Shown here piece after piece: positions 1 through 8,001 of a DNA stretch of 64,000 nucleotides (position 1 is the stretch's first letter; the number at the start of each line of letters is the position of its first letter). The stretch lies in assembly GCF_902729405.1 (NCBI RefSeq), contig NZ_LR746496.1, forward strand, positions 806,001 through 870,000, written 5' to 3'. The DNA comes from Acididesulfobacillus acetoxydans (lineage in GTDB: Bacteria; Bacillota; Desulfitobacteriia; Desulfitobacteriales; Desulfitobacteriaceae). A program made the translations under genes and the position numbers. The notes beneath the pieces are model-generated. The model ran no database searches, was not told the origin of the DNA, and saw nothing but the letters and a program-made list of their open reading frames with translations.

Positions 1-2998
1 CCGCCAGCCGGCCGAACCGGTATCCCAATTCGCGCTTTTTCATGAAAGTGCAGAGAATATGGCCATATCCGGCATAAGCTACCGGCGTAGCGGGAGCAAG
101 CCCCTGCCGAAGTGAAATCAGGACGGCATTAAGGGTGAGCATCACCATAATAGGATTGGAATAGGAATATGCCGCAATCCCGGCGCTGCTGAGAATGCGC
201 ATAGCGGTGCGAAATTTTGGCTCCGTCATTTCCGGCATGTTTTTAAGATCAGCAAAATTGCGGCCCACCAGAGCCAGCCGGATCCGGAGATAGGCAGCCA
301 TGACATTCAGGCGGGAAGGCTTGCGCGGAATATTTACTCCTAACTGCTTCAGAAAATCCCTGGCCGTGCCGATCGCGTCCCCGAGCCTGTTTTGCACCGT
401 CAGAAACTCAATTCTCGTTTCGTAGACCACGGCCTTGTCCAGCAGGGCTTTCCCTTGCTGCAAAACCTCGTCTCCATATTGGTCCATCAGCCGGTACTCT
501 CCGCATAAATAGGCCGTCTCGACAGCTCCGTTATACAGGTCCAAAGCCGTCTCATAGTGGCTGCCCCAGGCGTCGTCCCCTAACAGGCGGATCCCCCGGC
601 GCATATAATCCAGAGCGCTTTCGTAGGCGGCGCACTGCTTCGATTTTTGGCCGGCCGCCAAATTGAGCCGGGCCAGGAGCAGGCTTTCATCCCCTGCCCG
701 GACAAGATTCCCGGCTAAGTTCAGATGGTCGGTCATCTCCAGCAGGTTTTCGGCCTGGGAAAACTCCGGACATTTCTGCCACAGCCAATGCCCCAAACGG
801 TAATGAATATCCTGTTTCTGGCCTTCATCCAGCAAGATATAGGCTGCCTGCTGCACCCGGTCATGGGCAAACCGGTAGCGGGCGGGCCCTGAATTACCAC
901 CGGCGGGCGCTGTGCCTGCCCGCTCCAGGGCCAGGATCAGCCCTTGGCCGGCGAGTTCCAGCACGGCGTCATTTACGGCTTCCGGGGGCATCCGCTGCAG
1001 ATAGGCCAGAGTTTCCGGATCAAACGTGTTATTGAGGCAAGCCGCCGCTTGGAGAATCCCGCCGGCAGGACCGGACAGGCGGGAAATCTTGCGCACCAGC
1101 AGATCCACGACATTGGACGTTACACCGCTCCGAAGAATCCGCTCCCCATCGACTTCCCAGTGCCGGGCGGCATGGTTGAAGCTGAGCAAGCCCTCCTCTT
1201 TCAGGGACCGGATAAAATGGTAAAGAAAAAAGGGATTCCCGTCCGTTTTCTCATAACAAAGCCGGGCCAGCCTCTCCATGGGGTTATCGCTCTCCTGCCT
1301 TAGTTTCGGTTGTTCATCGCCGTCTGAGACCCCCAATTCTATAAGTGGGGGTTCTACTTCGTTTTCTTTCTCCCCACTCTTCTGCAGCAGTTCCAGGACC
1401 AGCCTGCGAACCTGTGCAAACTCCAAGGGTTTAAGGGTGATCGTCTCCCCGGCGGCGGAACCTGTTCCCAGTTTTTCGATGACTGCGGACAAGGGGTGGG
1501 CAGGGCTGATTTCATCATCCCTGTAGGCTCCGATACACAGAATATGGACTTCTTCCGCTCCCGCGCCTATGAGTTCCAGCAGCTTAAGGCTGTTGATATC
1601 CGCCCACTGCAGGTCGTCCAGAAAAACTGCCAGCGGGCGGTCCGGGGAAGCTATGACCCGGAGGAAACGGACCATAGCCTGCTTAAACCTGTGTTGAGCT
1701 TCTAATGCCGGAAGATCCTCCGGTGGCTCTTGCACTCCGGTAATTTTGGCCAATCCGGGAAAAATGTCGGTAATAATCTTGCCGTTTTCCCCCAGCGCCT
1801 CCCTGATCTTCCCCTGCCACCCAGCGATACCGGAGGGGCCGAGGCTTAAGATTTCCTGGAACAGCCGCTCAAAAGCTTCGTTAAAAGCGGCATACGGGGT
1901 ATTCTTCTTATACTGATCGAACTTGCCCTGAAGGAACAGCCCTCCGCCTTGCTTGACCGGAGCGGCTAATTCATTGACGAACGTGGTCTTGCCCACACCC
2001 GCCGCCCCGGCGATCAGGAGAATCTGCGCCCTGCCCGCCCGCACTGGGGCAAGAGCAGCCAGCAGCCGTTTTTTCTCTTCTTCCCTGCCAATGGTTCGGG
2101 TCGGGATAGCCAGACGCTCAGAGAGATCATAGTGCCCAAGGGGAAAGCCGGGAATCCCGCCGCGGCCGGCCGCGTGGTCCAGCGTCTGCAAACACCTTTC
2201 CAGATCGGAGCGCAGGCCCGCCGCCGTTTGATACCTTTTTTCCGCCCTTTTCTCCATGAGCTTGCCCACAATAGCAGACAATACCTCCGGCACTTCTTCG
2301 TTGCGCCGGCAGACCGGTATGGCTTCCTGAGCCAGATGGGCATAGACACATGCGGCATAATCATCAGCCGGGAAAGGCACAACCCCGGTTAACATCTCAT
2401 ATAAAATGATCCCCAGAGAATAGAAGTCCCCCCGGCAGTCAACCTTTTGGACCACCCGGCCCGTTTGTTCCGGCGCTATGTAGCGCACGTCCAACCTGGC
2501 ACCGGCCAGGCTGCCAGGTTTATCTGCCGTGTACAGAGTTGCGGGCGCCGGATAAAAGCCGGTTAATTTGACGGCTGTATTTTGGCAGTCGATCAGGATG
2601 TTTTCCGTTGTTAAGTTATGATGGGCGATATGTGCCCTGTGAACGGCTTCAAGGGCAGCGGCAAGATGAATAGCAATCTCCAGGATCCAGGCAATGGCCA
2701 TGGGCCCCGAGGCCAGCCTGCCGGCCAGTACTTCGCCCTCAAAATCCTCCGTCACCAGGACCGGCGCCGAATGGTGGCGGGCAATTCCCTCTATTTTCAG
2801 GATGGCGTCATACCGGAGATTTCCGGTAATCTCCATTTCGCCTTTAAAATATGCCAGGGCTTCGCCATAATCATAAACATCCCGCAGCTTTTTTAAGATG
2901 ACCGGCGTGCCGTCTTTTTCCTCAATGGCTTTATAAAGGATGAAATACTTTCCTTCATAAAATTTATTTAGAATTCTGAATCCATCACTGGCAGCCAT
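1..2998 (-). CDS. Kinase-like/AAA ATPase signalling protein, 3' end outside window
   Basis: The frame is open from the ATG at 2998, preceded by GAAGGTAGGG, to the left edge: 999 residues without a stop. Residues about 10-270 have a serine/threonine-kinase fold with lysine K36 in PVILKK and an IAPEQTG activation segment. A P-loop ATPase follows, with Walker A GAAGVGKTT at 331-339 and a Walker B-like VFLDDLQWAD. A helical TPR-like region then runs to the edge. The order matches the large PknK/COG3899-type proteins, which often end in GAF and histidine-kinase domains; that end is not visible here. The catalytic loop reads HHNLTTEN at 126-133 where active kinases have HRDLKPEN, and the DFG position reads TGF at 146-148, so the kinase domain is probably inactive. 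A GC-rich palindrome lies inside the gene near residue 550. Confidence 0.85.
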   Translation of the reverse strand, partial: MAASDGFRILNKFYEGKYFILYKAIEEKDGTPVILKKLRDVYDYGEALAYFKGEMEITGNLRYDAILKIEGIARHHSAPVLVTEDFEGEVLAGRLASGPMAIAWILEIAIHLAAALEAVHRAHIAHHNLTTENILIDCQNTAVKLTGFYPAPATLYTADKPGSLAGARLDVRYIAPEQTGRVVQKVDCRGDFYSLGIILYEMLTGVVPFPADDYAACVYAHLAQEAIPVCRRNEEVPEVLSAIVGKLMEKRAEKRYQTAAGLRSDLERCLQTLDHAAGRGGIPGFPLGHYDLSERLAIPTRTIGREEEKKRLLAALAPVRAGRAQILLIAGAAGVGKTTFVNELAAPVKQGGGLFLQGKFDQYKKNTPYAAFNEAFERLFQEILSLGPSGIAGWQGKIREALGENGKIITDIFPGLAKITGVQEPPEDLPALEAQHRFKQAMVRFLRVIASPDRPLAVFLDDLQWADINSLKLLELIGAGAEEVHILCIGAYRDDEISPAHPLSAVIEKLGTGSAAGETITLKPLEFAQVRRLVLELLQKSGEKENEVEPPLIELGVSDGDEQPKLRQESDNPMERLARLCYEKTDGNPFFLYHFIRSLKEEGLLSFNHAARHWEVDGERILRSGVTSNVVDLLVRKISRLSGPAGGILQAAACLNNTFDPETLAYLQRMPPEAVNDAVLELAGQGLILALERAGTAPAGGNSGPARYRFAHDRVQQAAYILLDEGQKQDIHYRLGHWLWQKCPEFSQAENLLEMTDHLNLAGNLVRAGDESLLLARLNLAAGQKSKQCAAYESALDYMRRGIRLLGDDAWGSHYETALDLYNGAVETAYLCGEYRLMDQYGDEVLQQGKALLDKAVVYETRIEFLTVQNRLGDAIGTARDFLKQLGVNIPRKPSRLNVMAAYLRIRLALVGRNFADLKNMPEMTEPKFRTAMRILSSAGIAAYSYSNPIMVMLTLNAVLISLRQGLAPATPVAYAGYGHILCTFMKKRELGYRFGRLA
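1329..1352. repeat. GC-rich palindrome inside the kinase/ATPase gene
   Basis: Arms ACCCCCA and TGGGGGT enclose TTCTATAAG. It resembles the palindromes at 46988-47021 and 57534-57557. It is in frame in the host gene and encodes about eight residues (EPPLIELG) in a linker. Confidence 0.6.
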
Positions 2999-3055
2999 TT
3001 AAAGCCCTACCTTCTTAACTGCTTTTCCCCTGTCTGACCGTCAGAATGTTTCTTT

Positions 3056-3105
3056 ATCAGGTTAACATCAGTTTACCATATCAGGTTGCCACCTTAGTTT
3101 ACCAT
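3056..3105. repeat. Two tandem imperfect 24-26 bp repeats upstream of the kinase/ATPase gene
   Basis: On the plus strand both units start ATCAGGTT and end AGTTTACCAT (3056-3079 and 3080-3105). They lie 58-107 bp upstream of the minus-strand start at 2998, where an operator or activator site would be expected. GTAAC motifs follow at about 3113-3147. The binding protein is unknown. Confidence 0.45.
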
Positions 3106-3163
3106 GGCATTGTTACATGAAATCGTTCAATTGTTACCGCAATGTAACCGGCCAGCCCTCCGT

Positions 3164-3202
3164 AAAAAAGCAGCAGTCTTATCAATCAACTGCTGCTTTT
3201 TT
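3164..3202. terminator. Bidirectional rho-independent terminator
   Basis: Arms AAAAAAGCAGCAGT (3164-3177) and ACTGCTGCTTTTTT (3189-3202) are flanked by A and T runs on both sides. It would end the small minus-strand gene at 3219-3425. Confidence 0.8.
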
Positions 3203-3218
3203 TGCTGGGCACTTCATT

Positions 3219-3425
3219 TTATTGGATAACCGTCACTCCGTATGTTGTCCGCTGTTTTTGTTTGGTAATCGGCAACCCAAGTGGTAATCTGACCTTAATT
3301 GCTGTCCCATGGGTTGTCTTCAGAGTCTGCGTCGAAGGCGGCGACTGGGCAAAGGCGGTGGGCACGCCTGATGCAAGCATGGCCAGCATCAGCCATAATA
3401 CTATGCCCGTTTTAATTTGTTTCAT
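3219..3425 (-). CDS. Small secreted peptide, unknown function
   Basis: A 68-residue protein with a textbook Sec signal peptide: basic start MKQIK, hydrophobic core to about residue 22, and a likely cleavage site after AFA at residue 26. The mature part would be about 42 residues, basic, rich in Thr, Pro and Gln, and without cysteine. An AAGGAT element lies about 12 nt upstream of the ATG, and a strong terminator follows 17 nt after the stop, so it reads as a monocistronic unit. No family is recognised. The signal peptide and terminator support a real gene; its role is open. Confidence 0.5.
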   Translation of the reverse strand: MKQIKTGIVLWLMLAMLASGVPTAFAQSPPSTQTLKTTHGTAIKVRLPLGLPITKQKQRTTYGVTVIQ

Positions 3426-3524
3426 TATAAATATGGCATCCTTAGAACCGAAAGGAATACCCCCTTCCGGATTGAGTCGTCAGTGGGGAGAATAGACTTT
3501 GTTTTCGTAAATTTCTGCACATCC

Positions 3525-4262
3525 TGTGATACACTTCTACTGCGTTGGTCGTCAGAATCTAACCGCTGTGGAAGGTACATTGGTTCAGGCGGCTCAGGTA
3601 TGAATCAACCTAACGAGCGTTTATAGTTCTTTCAGAAGGAGATCCTTCAGTTCCAGTCGGGGACGGGGTGCAGGGTCCTGATCCGCATAGCCGACGGGCA
3701 TCAGAGCCACTATACTGTAATTGTCGCCGAGTCCCAGCACTTCTTTGGCCTTGCCCTGATCAAACATCATGACCCAACACGTTCCCAGTCCCAGGTCAGC
3801 AGCCCGCAAAGCCACGTGTTCAAGGGCGATGGCTGCATTGAGACGCAGATACCCTTGCGCAGTGGCTTTGTCCATTTGCCGGCGTTGGGCGTAGTCTTTC
3901 GAATCCAAGTCGGCCAGAGGAGTGTCATTGAAAGCTCCGGCTTCTTTGAGTTCACGCATCCGGGTTCCCAGTCCGCCAAAAGAATCGGCATCTACACAGC
4001 ATGCCAGGACGACAGGTGCCTGTGTGACAAAGGGGAGCGAAGTTGCCGCACTTAGACGTGCTCTTGCCTCCGGACTTTTGATCACAACAAAGCGGGTGGG
4101 CTGCAAGTTGCTCCCGGAGGGAGCAAGCCTGGCCGCCATCAGCAATTCCGTAATTGCTTCATCTGGGACAGCATCGGCTTTATACTTGCGGACGCTGTGC
4201 CTTTTTTTCATGGCGTCGATTAATTCCATAGTACTATCTCCTCCAATTGTGAGATTCCCGCT
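3525..4262. repeat. 738-bp segmental duplication, copy 1 (nitroreductase)
   Basis: Nearly identical to 16998-17735 with a constant offset of 13473 and no indels seen. It begins at TGTGATAC and ends at CCCGCT just upstream of the nitroreductase start, carrying the whole gene and its ribosome binding site. In this copy the next base joins directly to the 175-bp repeat at 4263; in copy 2 the iron alcohol dehydrogenase gene intervenes. Confidence 0.9.
3621..4229 (-). CDS. Nitroreductase family protein, copy 1
   Basis: A 202-residue FMN-dependent nitroreductase-family oxidoreductase. It shows the N-terminal RHSVRKYK motif and APSGSNLQPTRFVV, which bind FMN phosphate and substrate, and the C-terminal AADLGLGTCWV segment typical of the family. 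GGAGGAG sits 9 nt upstream of the ATG. The family reduces nitro compounds, quinones or flavins with NAD(P)H in the cytoplasm; the physiological substrate cannot be told. It differs from the copy at 17094-17702 at only two residues (A/S near residue 20 and D/N in the GLGDNYS segment), so both copies look intact and the duplication is recent or kept similar by gene conversion. Confidence 0.88.
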   Translation of the reverse strand: MELIDAMKKRHSVRKYKADAVPDEAITELLMAARLAPSGSNLQPTRFVVIKSPEARARLSAATSLPFVTQAPVVLACCVDADSFGGLGTRMRELKEAGAFNDTPLADLDSKDYAQRRQMDKATAQGYLRLNAAIALEHVALRAADLGLGTCWVMMFDQGKAKEVLGLGDNYSIVALMPVGYADQDPAPRPRLELKDLLLKEL

Positions 4263-4437
4263 GAAATAGCAAAGAAAAACAAACCAAAGGCGGCTGGACG
4301 TCGCCTCACCGGATCGGCCAGGAAGAACAAGGACCGTTCGAACGGCCTGGACGCTTCGGTGAACATCAGCAGGAACAAGAGGAGAATAGGAAGGAAAGCG
4401 GGGAGAAAGAGCGAGAAGAAGAAAGGCAGGATAAAGG
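4263..4437. repeat. 175-bp repeat, copy 1
   Basis: Matches 19229-19403 with very few differences. In one plus-strand frame it encodes a Gln/Glu/Arg-rich stretch that runs without a stop into the ABC-ATPase remnant at 4438. In copy 2 it continues into different sequence, so position 4437/4438 is a rearrangement junction. Confidence 0.85.
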
Positions 4438-4651
4438 TTTGGTCGAATTGGACACTCCGGCCAGGTTAATCAAAAAGGTGGGGAAAGTCGTGGTCGAATA
4501 TTTTGAGACAGGGGAAACTAAAGACGTTCTTTTTGAAACAAGAGAAGAGGCCATGGCCTCGGCAGCCAAACTAGCGGGGAGTGTTAAGATCCGTTCTTCT
4601 AATCTGGAAGATGTTTTTTTGCAGCTGACGAACAGAAGGGTTGGGGAATGA
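4438..4651 (+). pseudogene. C-terminal remnant of an ABC transporter ATP-binding protein
   Basis: The frame reads LVELDTPARLIKK..., and ends ...SNLEDVFLQLTNRRVGE. This is the C-terminal tail of ABC-2-type drug or antibiotic exporter ATPases, where GxLVxLDTPxxL follows the H-loop and NLEDVFLxLT is the usual last helix. Walker A, signature and Walker B are all missing, because the 175-bp repeat replaces everything upstream. The stop overlaps the start of the permease remnant, as in an intact ATPase-permease operon. It cannot hydrolyse ATP. Confidence 0.75.
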
Positions 4652-4652
4652 G

Positions 4653-4853
4653 ATGGGATTGGCCGCGATTATGTGGCAGGAGTATGTCTACTTTAAACGG
4701 AAGTTTGGGAGCATTACCCTGGGTTCCATGATCTCTCCGGTTCTCTATCTGATTGCTTTCGGCTGGGGTCTGGGCGGGGCAAAGCACACCCATGTGCCGG
4801 CGAAAGAACGTAAAGCCGGTTCGGAGGGCATGCCCAAGACCTTGCCCCGTTGA
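4653..4853 (+). pseudogene. N-terminal remnant of an ABC-2 permease
   Basis: Begins MGLAAIMWQEYVYFKRKFG and SITLGSMISPVLYLIAFGWG, the cytoplasmic lead-in and first membrane segment of an ABC-2-type permease. Near position 4780 it changes to unrelated sequence and stops at 4853. A working permease would have about six membrane helices, so this is a stump. With the preceding ATPase tail it marks a former exporter operon cut on both sides. Confidence 0.65.
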
Positions 4854-4960
4854 GCGGGGAGGAGAATCTTGCCGGTCGCGACCCAAGGAGCGAGGTAGAT
4901 GATGAAAGTCGTCAGCGCGATGAGGTAGACGACCGGGGTGCAGCGCCAACCAAGTCTTCT
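4782..4960 (-). pseudogene. Fragment of a membrane protein, opposite strand
   Basis: On the minus strand, just after a stop at 4961-4963, a frame reads CTPVVYLIALTTFIIYLAPW followed by VATGKILLPAQRGKVLG, one membrane helix and a polar loop. It runs into the antisense of the permease stump. There is no start codon with a ribosome binding site. No family is recognised; it looks like a third piece in the same junction zone. Confidence 0.3.
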
Positions 4961-5100
4961 TTACACCCGTCACAGGGTTTTGCGGCCGATCTGCAAATCG
5001 GTTATACTTAATTACGAGGCTCATTGCAGTAGGTGCAGGGTTTTTGAGAATTCGGCAGAGAATGGGCTTGAGAGCCGGGGGCTGTGAGGGAGGAACAGCT

Positions 5101-7917
5101 ATGATTGTACGTAGCGCGTCGGACAAGCAGGTTCTGCAATACGATATGCTGACTCATTTAGGGCAACAGCTCACATCTAGTCTCGATCCCAAAATTGTTC
5201 TATCCTTAATTACACAGTATGCGACAGAGCTATTGGATTCGCATAGTTCGGTCTTGTTGCTGCGGAATGAGTATACCGGAGAAACGCGCTACGTGTCTGT
5301 TTTTAATCTTGCAGAAGAAGAGTTTTTTAACAAAAGGCTTTCTTCCACGGAAAGCCTGGGGAGCCAGATTATCAATACACAGAAGCCCATTCTTCTCAAT
5401 GACTATGGAACATATGCTCGACGTGTTGCTATCCTAGAATCCTATGAAATTAAGGCCGTGATCGGTGTACCCATTATATGGCAGGATCAAGCCATTGGGG
5501 CGCTCAATGTGCACTCAAATAACCCGGATCAGCGATATACAGAGAACGATATCAAGATATTATCCAGTTTCGCCAACTTCGCCGCTATTGCCATAATCAA
5601 TGCTAGGGTTCATGCGCAAGTGCAGAACGAGTTACATCTGAGGCGTGCCCTGAACGAGATCATGCAGGTTTCCAGATTAAACTGCAGCCTGCAAGACCTT
5701 CTGACCAAATTGGCGGCTAAGATCAAAGGCTGGTTTATGGGACTTGATTTTGTCTTGATGGTTCTCAATCCGCTATCCAGTATCACACAGTTCGCCGGAA
5801 GCCATCCTCTTCCTCAAGAGCAGATGGAGAAATTGAAAGAACTGATGAACGTAACACTGGTGTCCGCGGAGGATAGCGAGGCTCTCCCCGGCGAACGCAG
5901 TGAATTGGTTCTGAGCACGGAGAATGCCTTGGCGATGCCTTTGGTGGGGAGGCACAGAAAACTGGGTTACATGGTATGCCTGAACCCCGACGTTTTCCTG
6001 GAGCATGATGGCATGCGGATCATGCAGAACATCACGGATCATGTCGCGCTCACCATCGAAAACGCACTGCTTCACTTGGAGACGAGGGGGGATCTCCAGC
6101 AGGCGTTGGAGCAAATGGGTGCTCTTAATTATGCTATCCGTGAGATTACGGAGTCGGCTTTGCTGGAGACGCTGCCCCAAAATATCGTAAACATGGCCCG
6201 CTCTCTCCTCGGCGCACAGGGTGGGTTGTTGCTGACCGGAGGAGAAGGGAAATCTTTGAGTCTTGCTGCTTTCTCGGGAATGGACGAGGCGCGTTCTGCG
6301 GAATTGAGCGCTCGAATTATCATGCATAGTAAACAGTACGCGATTACGAGGAACCACTACGTGGAGAACCTGTTGGGGTCCGGCGTGGAAGAAGTGGCGG
6401 GTGCGGATGGGCAAGGATATGCTTTCGCATTATTTCTGCCCATGCTATTTCAAAACGAGCGGATCGCACTTTTGGTCATGTTCCAGGCGGAGCCTTTTGT
6501 GCGCTCATCGGGGAAGGTTCTGGTCTCCAGGATTTTTGCGGATATCGCTTCAATAGCGCTTAAGAATGCAGAACTTTTTTCTAACGAGCGGAAAACTGTG
6601 CACGAGCTCCGTTACTACAGTGAGCAAATGAGGGCTTCCCAAGAAGCATTGGAGGATGTTTTTGCCCTCCATAACAAATTACTTCATCTTGTCTTAAATA
6701 ACCGACCTATCCAGGAAATCACAGATGCTGTCCATGGTTCAACCGGGCACGGGATTTTGGTGGAGGATCATATGGGCAATGTCCTTAGCCGATCTTCAGA
6801 AGACCTTCCTTTCTCCACCATATACAGCCAACGCGAGGTGCCCGATGTTATTGTGCACTATCAGAAAGCTTTGCGCAGCAAAGAACCTGTTACTTTGATT
6901 GATGCTCACGATTGCGTTCGGTATCTGGTTCCCCTTATCGTAGGGATGAAAGTGCTGGGATTCGTATCACTATTTGTCTGTTCCGACGCCATTGAAGTTA
7001 TGGACAGGCATATTATCGAATCTTCAGCCACAGCCTACGCCCTAACGATTTTGAACATAAACCGCTCCTTGGACATAGAGCGTCAGTTAAAAGGGCAGGT
7101 ACTGGAAGCCTTAATTCAGGAGTCTTACCCCGCCAAACAAAAGGACTTAGTTCACCGGGCGGGATATTTGGGGTTGAGTGCCGAAGCCCAGTATCGCATT
7201 CTTTTGATCCGAGTTGACACGAAAGAGCCCCTGCCTCAATTGGAGAATTTGCAGATCAAGCAGGAACTGTTAGAATCTGTGCCACAGGCAACCCTTCACT
7301 TTCCCATTAAACCCGCCTTTTTTTCTGATGCCCAAGGGCTGGTGATTGCCTGTCCTGTGACAGGGTCAACGGACGTCTCTCTTGAGAAGATCTTTTCACG
7401 TTTAGAAAAAGAAGTGGCAGTTCGTTTCAAGAGAAACGATAAGCTCTACTGCGGAGTGAGTTCCGTGTTGAATGGTTTATTGGAATTTCGCAAAGGGTAT
7501 CAAGAGGCGGGGAAAGCATTGCTTTCTGCCAAGACCTGGCGGATGGGTACGCTTCCGGTCTATTTTGACCGCTTGGGTATCGTTGGCTTTCTCTTCCAAG
7601 AAGGGAATGAGGACCTGTTGGATAGCTTTGTGCGAAATGCGATGGGCGGCTTGATCGAACTCGACGAGAAAGCCAAAATGTCTTTGGTGGATACACTGGA
7701 GCAATATCTGGATCATGATTGCAGTTTGATTGATACTTCGCAGGCGATGTTCATCCACACGAACACGTTGAAATATCGTTTAAAGAAGATTCAGGAGGTT
7801 ATTCAGGCGGACCTGACCAAGACAACGGATCGTGTCAATTTGTATTTTGCCTGCAAGCTCTTCAGGATAATGAAGGCCAAAGATCAACCCGAATTTACGG
7901 CATTGCTACAACCTTAG
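5101..7917 (+). CDS. GAF-domain/PucR (CdaR-like) transcriptional regulator
   Basis: A 938-residue protein from the ATG at 5101, chosen because GGGAGG lies about 7 nt upstream; an open frame extends further to 5044 but lacks such a site. Residues about 15-170 form a GAF domain; a second and probably a third GAF-like region follow to about residue 515. Residues about 560-860 resemble the sugar-diacid regulator middle region. The C-terminal 60 residues (IDTSQAMFIHTNTLKYRLKK) are the PucR-type helix-turn-helix. Such proteins sense small molecules through GAF domains and activate nearby catabolic genes. It converges with the PanB-like/MFS pair, its likely target. The ligand is unknown. Confidence 0.85.
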   Translation: MIVRSASDKQVLQYDMLTHLGQQLTSSLDPKIVLSLITQYATELLDSHSSVLLLRNEYTGETRYVSVFNLAEEEFFNKRLSSTESLGSQIINTQKPILLNDYGTYARRVAILESYEIKAVIGVPIIWQDQAIGALNVHSNNPDQRYTENDIKILSSFANFAAIAIINARVHAQVQNELHLRRALNEIMQVSRLNCSLQDLLTKLAAKIKGWFMGLDFVLMVLNPLSSITQFAGSHPLPQEQMEKLKELMNVTLVSAEDSEALPGERSELVLSTENALAMPLVGRHRKLGYMVCLNPDVFLEHDGMRIMQNITDHVALTIENALLHLETRGDLQQALEQMGALNYAIREITESALLETLPQNIVNMARSLLGAQGGLLLTGGEGKSLSLAAFSGMDEARSAELSARIIMHSKQYAITRNHYVENLLGSGVEEVAGADGQGYAFALFLPMLFQNERIALLVMFQAEPFVRSSGKVLVSRIFADIASIALKNAELFSNERKTVHELRYYSEQMRASQEALEDVFALHNKLLHLVLNNRPIQEITDAVHGSTGHGILVEDHMGNVLSRSSEDLPFSTIYSQREVPDVIVHYQKALRSKEPVTLIDAHDCVRYLVPLIVGMKVLGFVSLFVCSDAIEVMDRHIIESSATAYALTILNINRSLDIERQLKGQVLEALIQESYPAKQKDLVHRAGYLGLSAEAQYRILLIRVDTKEPLPQLENLQIKQELLESVPQATLHFPIKPAFFSDAQGLVIACPVTGSTDVSLEKIFSRLEKEVAVRFKRNDKLYCGVSSVLNGLLEFRKGYQEAGKALLSAKTWRMGTLPVYFDRLGIVGFLFQEGNEDLLDSFVRNAMGGLIELDEKAKMSLVDTLEQYLDHDCSLIDTSQAMFIHTNTLKYRLKKIQEVIQADLTKTTDRVNLYFACKLFRIMKAKDQPEFTALLQP

Positions 7918-7950
7918 GTGCAAGCCGACCAGAGGCAAAGATGAAGAGAG

Positions 7951-7982
7951 AAAAAAAGAGGCCTTCTCTCTTGCAAGAAGGC
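7951..7982 (-). terminator. Terminator of the MFS gene
   Basis: Read on the minus strand, GCCTTCT pairs with AGAAGGC and is followed by CTC and seven T. It lies 20 nt after the MFS stop. Confidence 0.75.
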
Positions 7983-8001
7983 TATGGCATGGCATCCTGA
8001 T

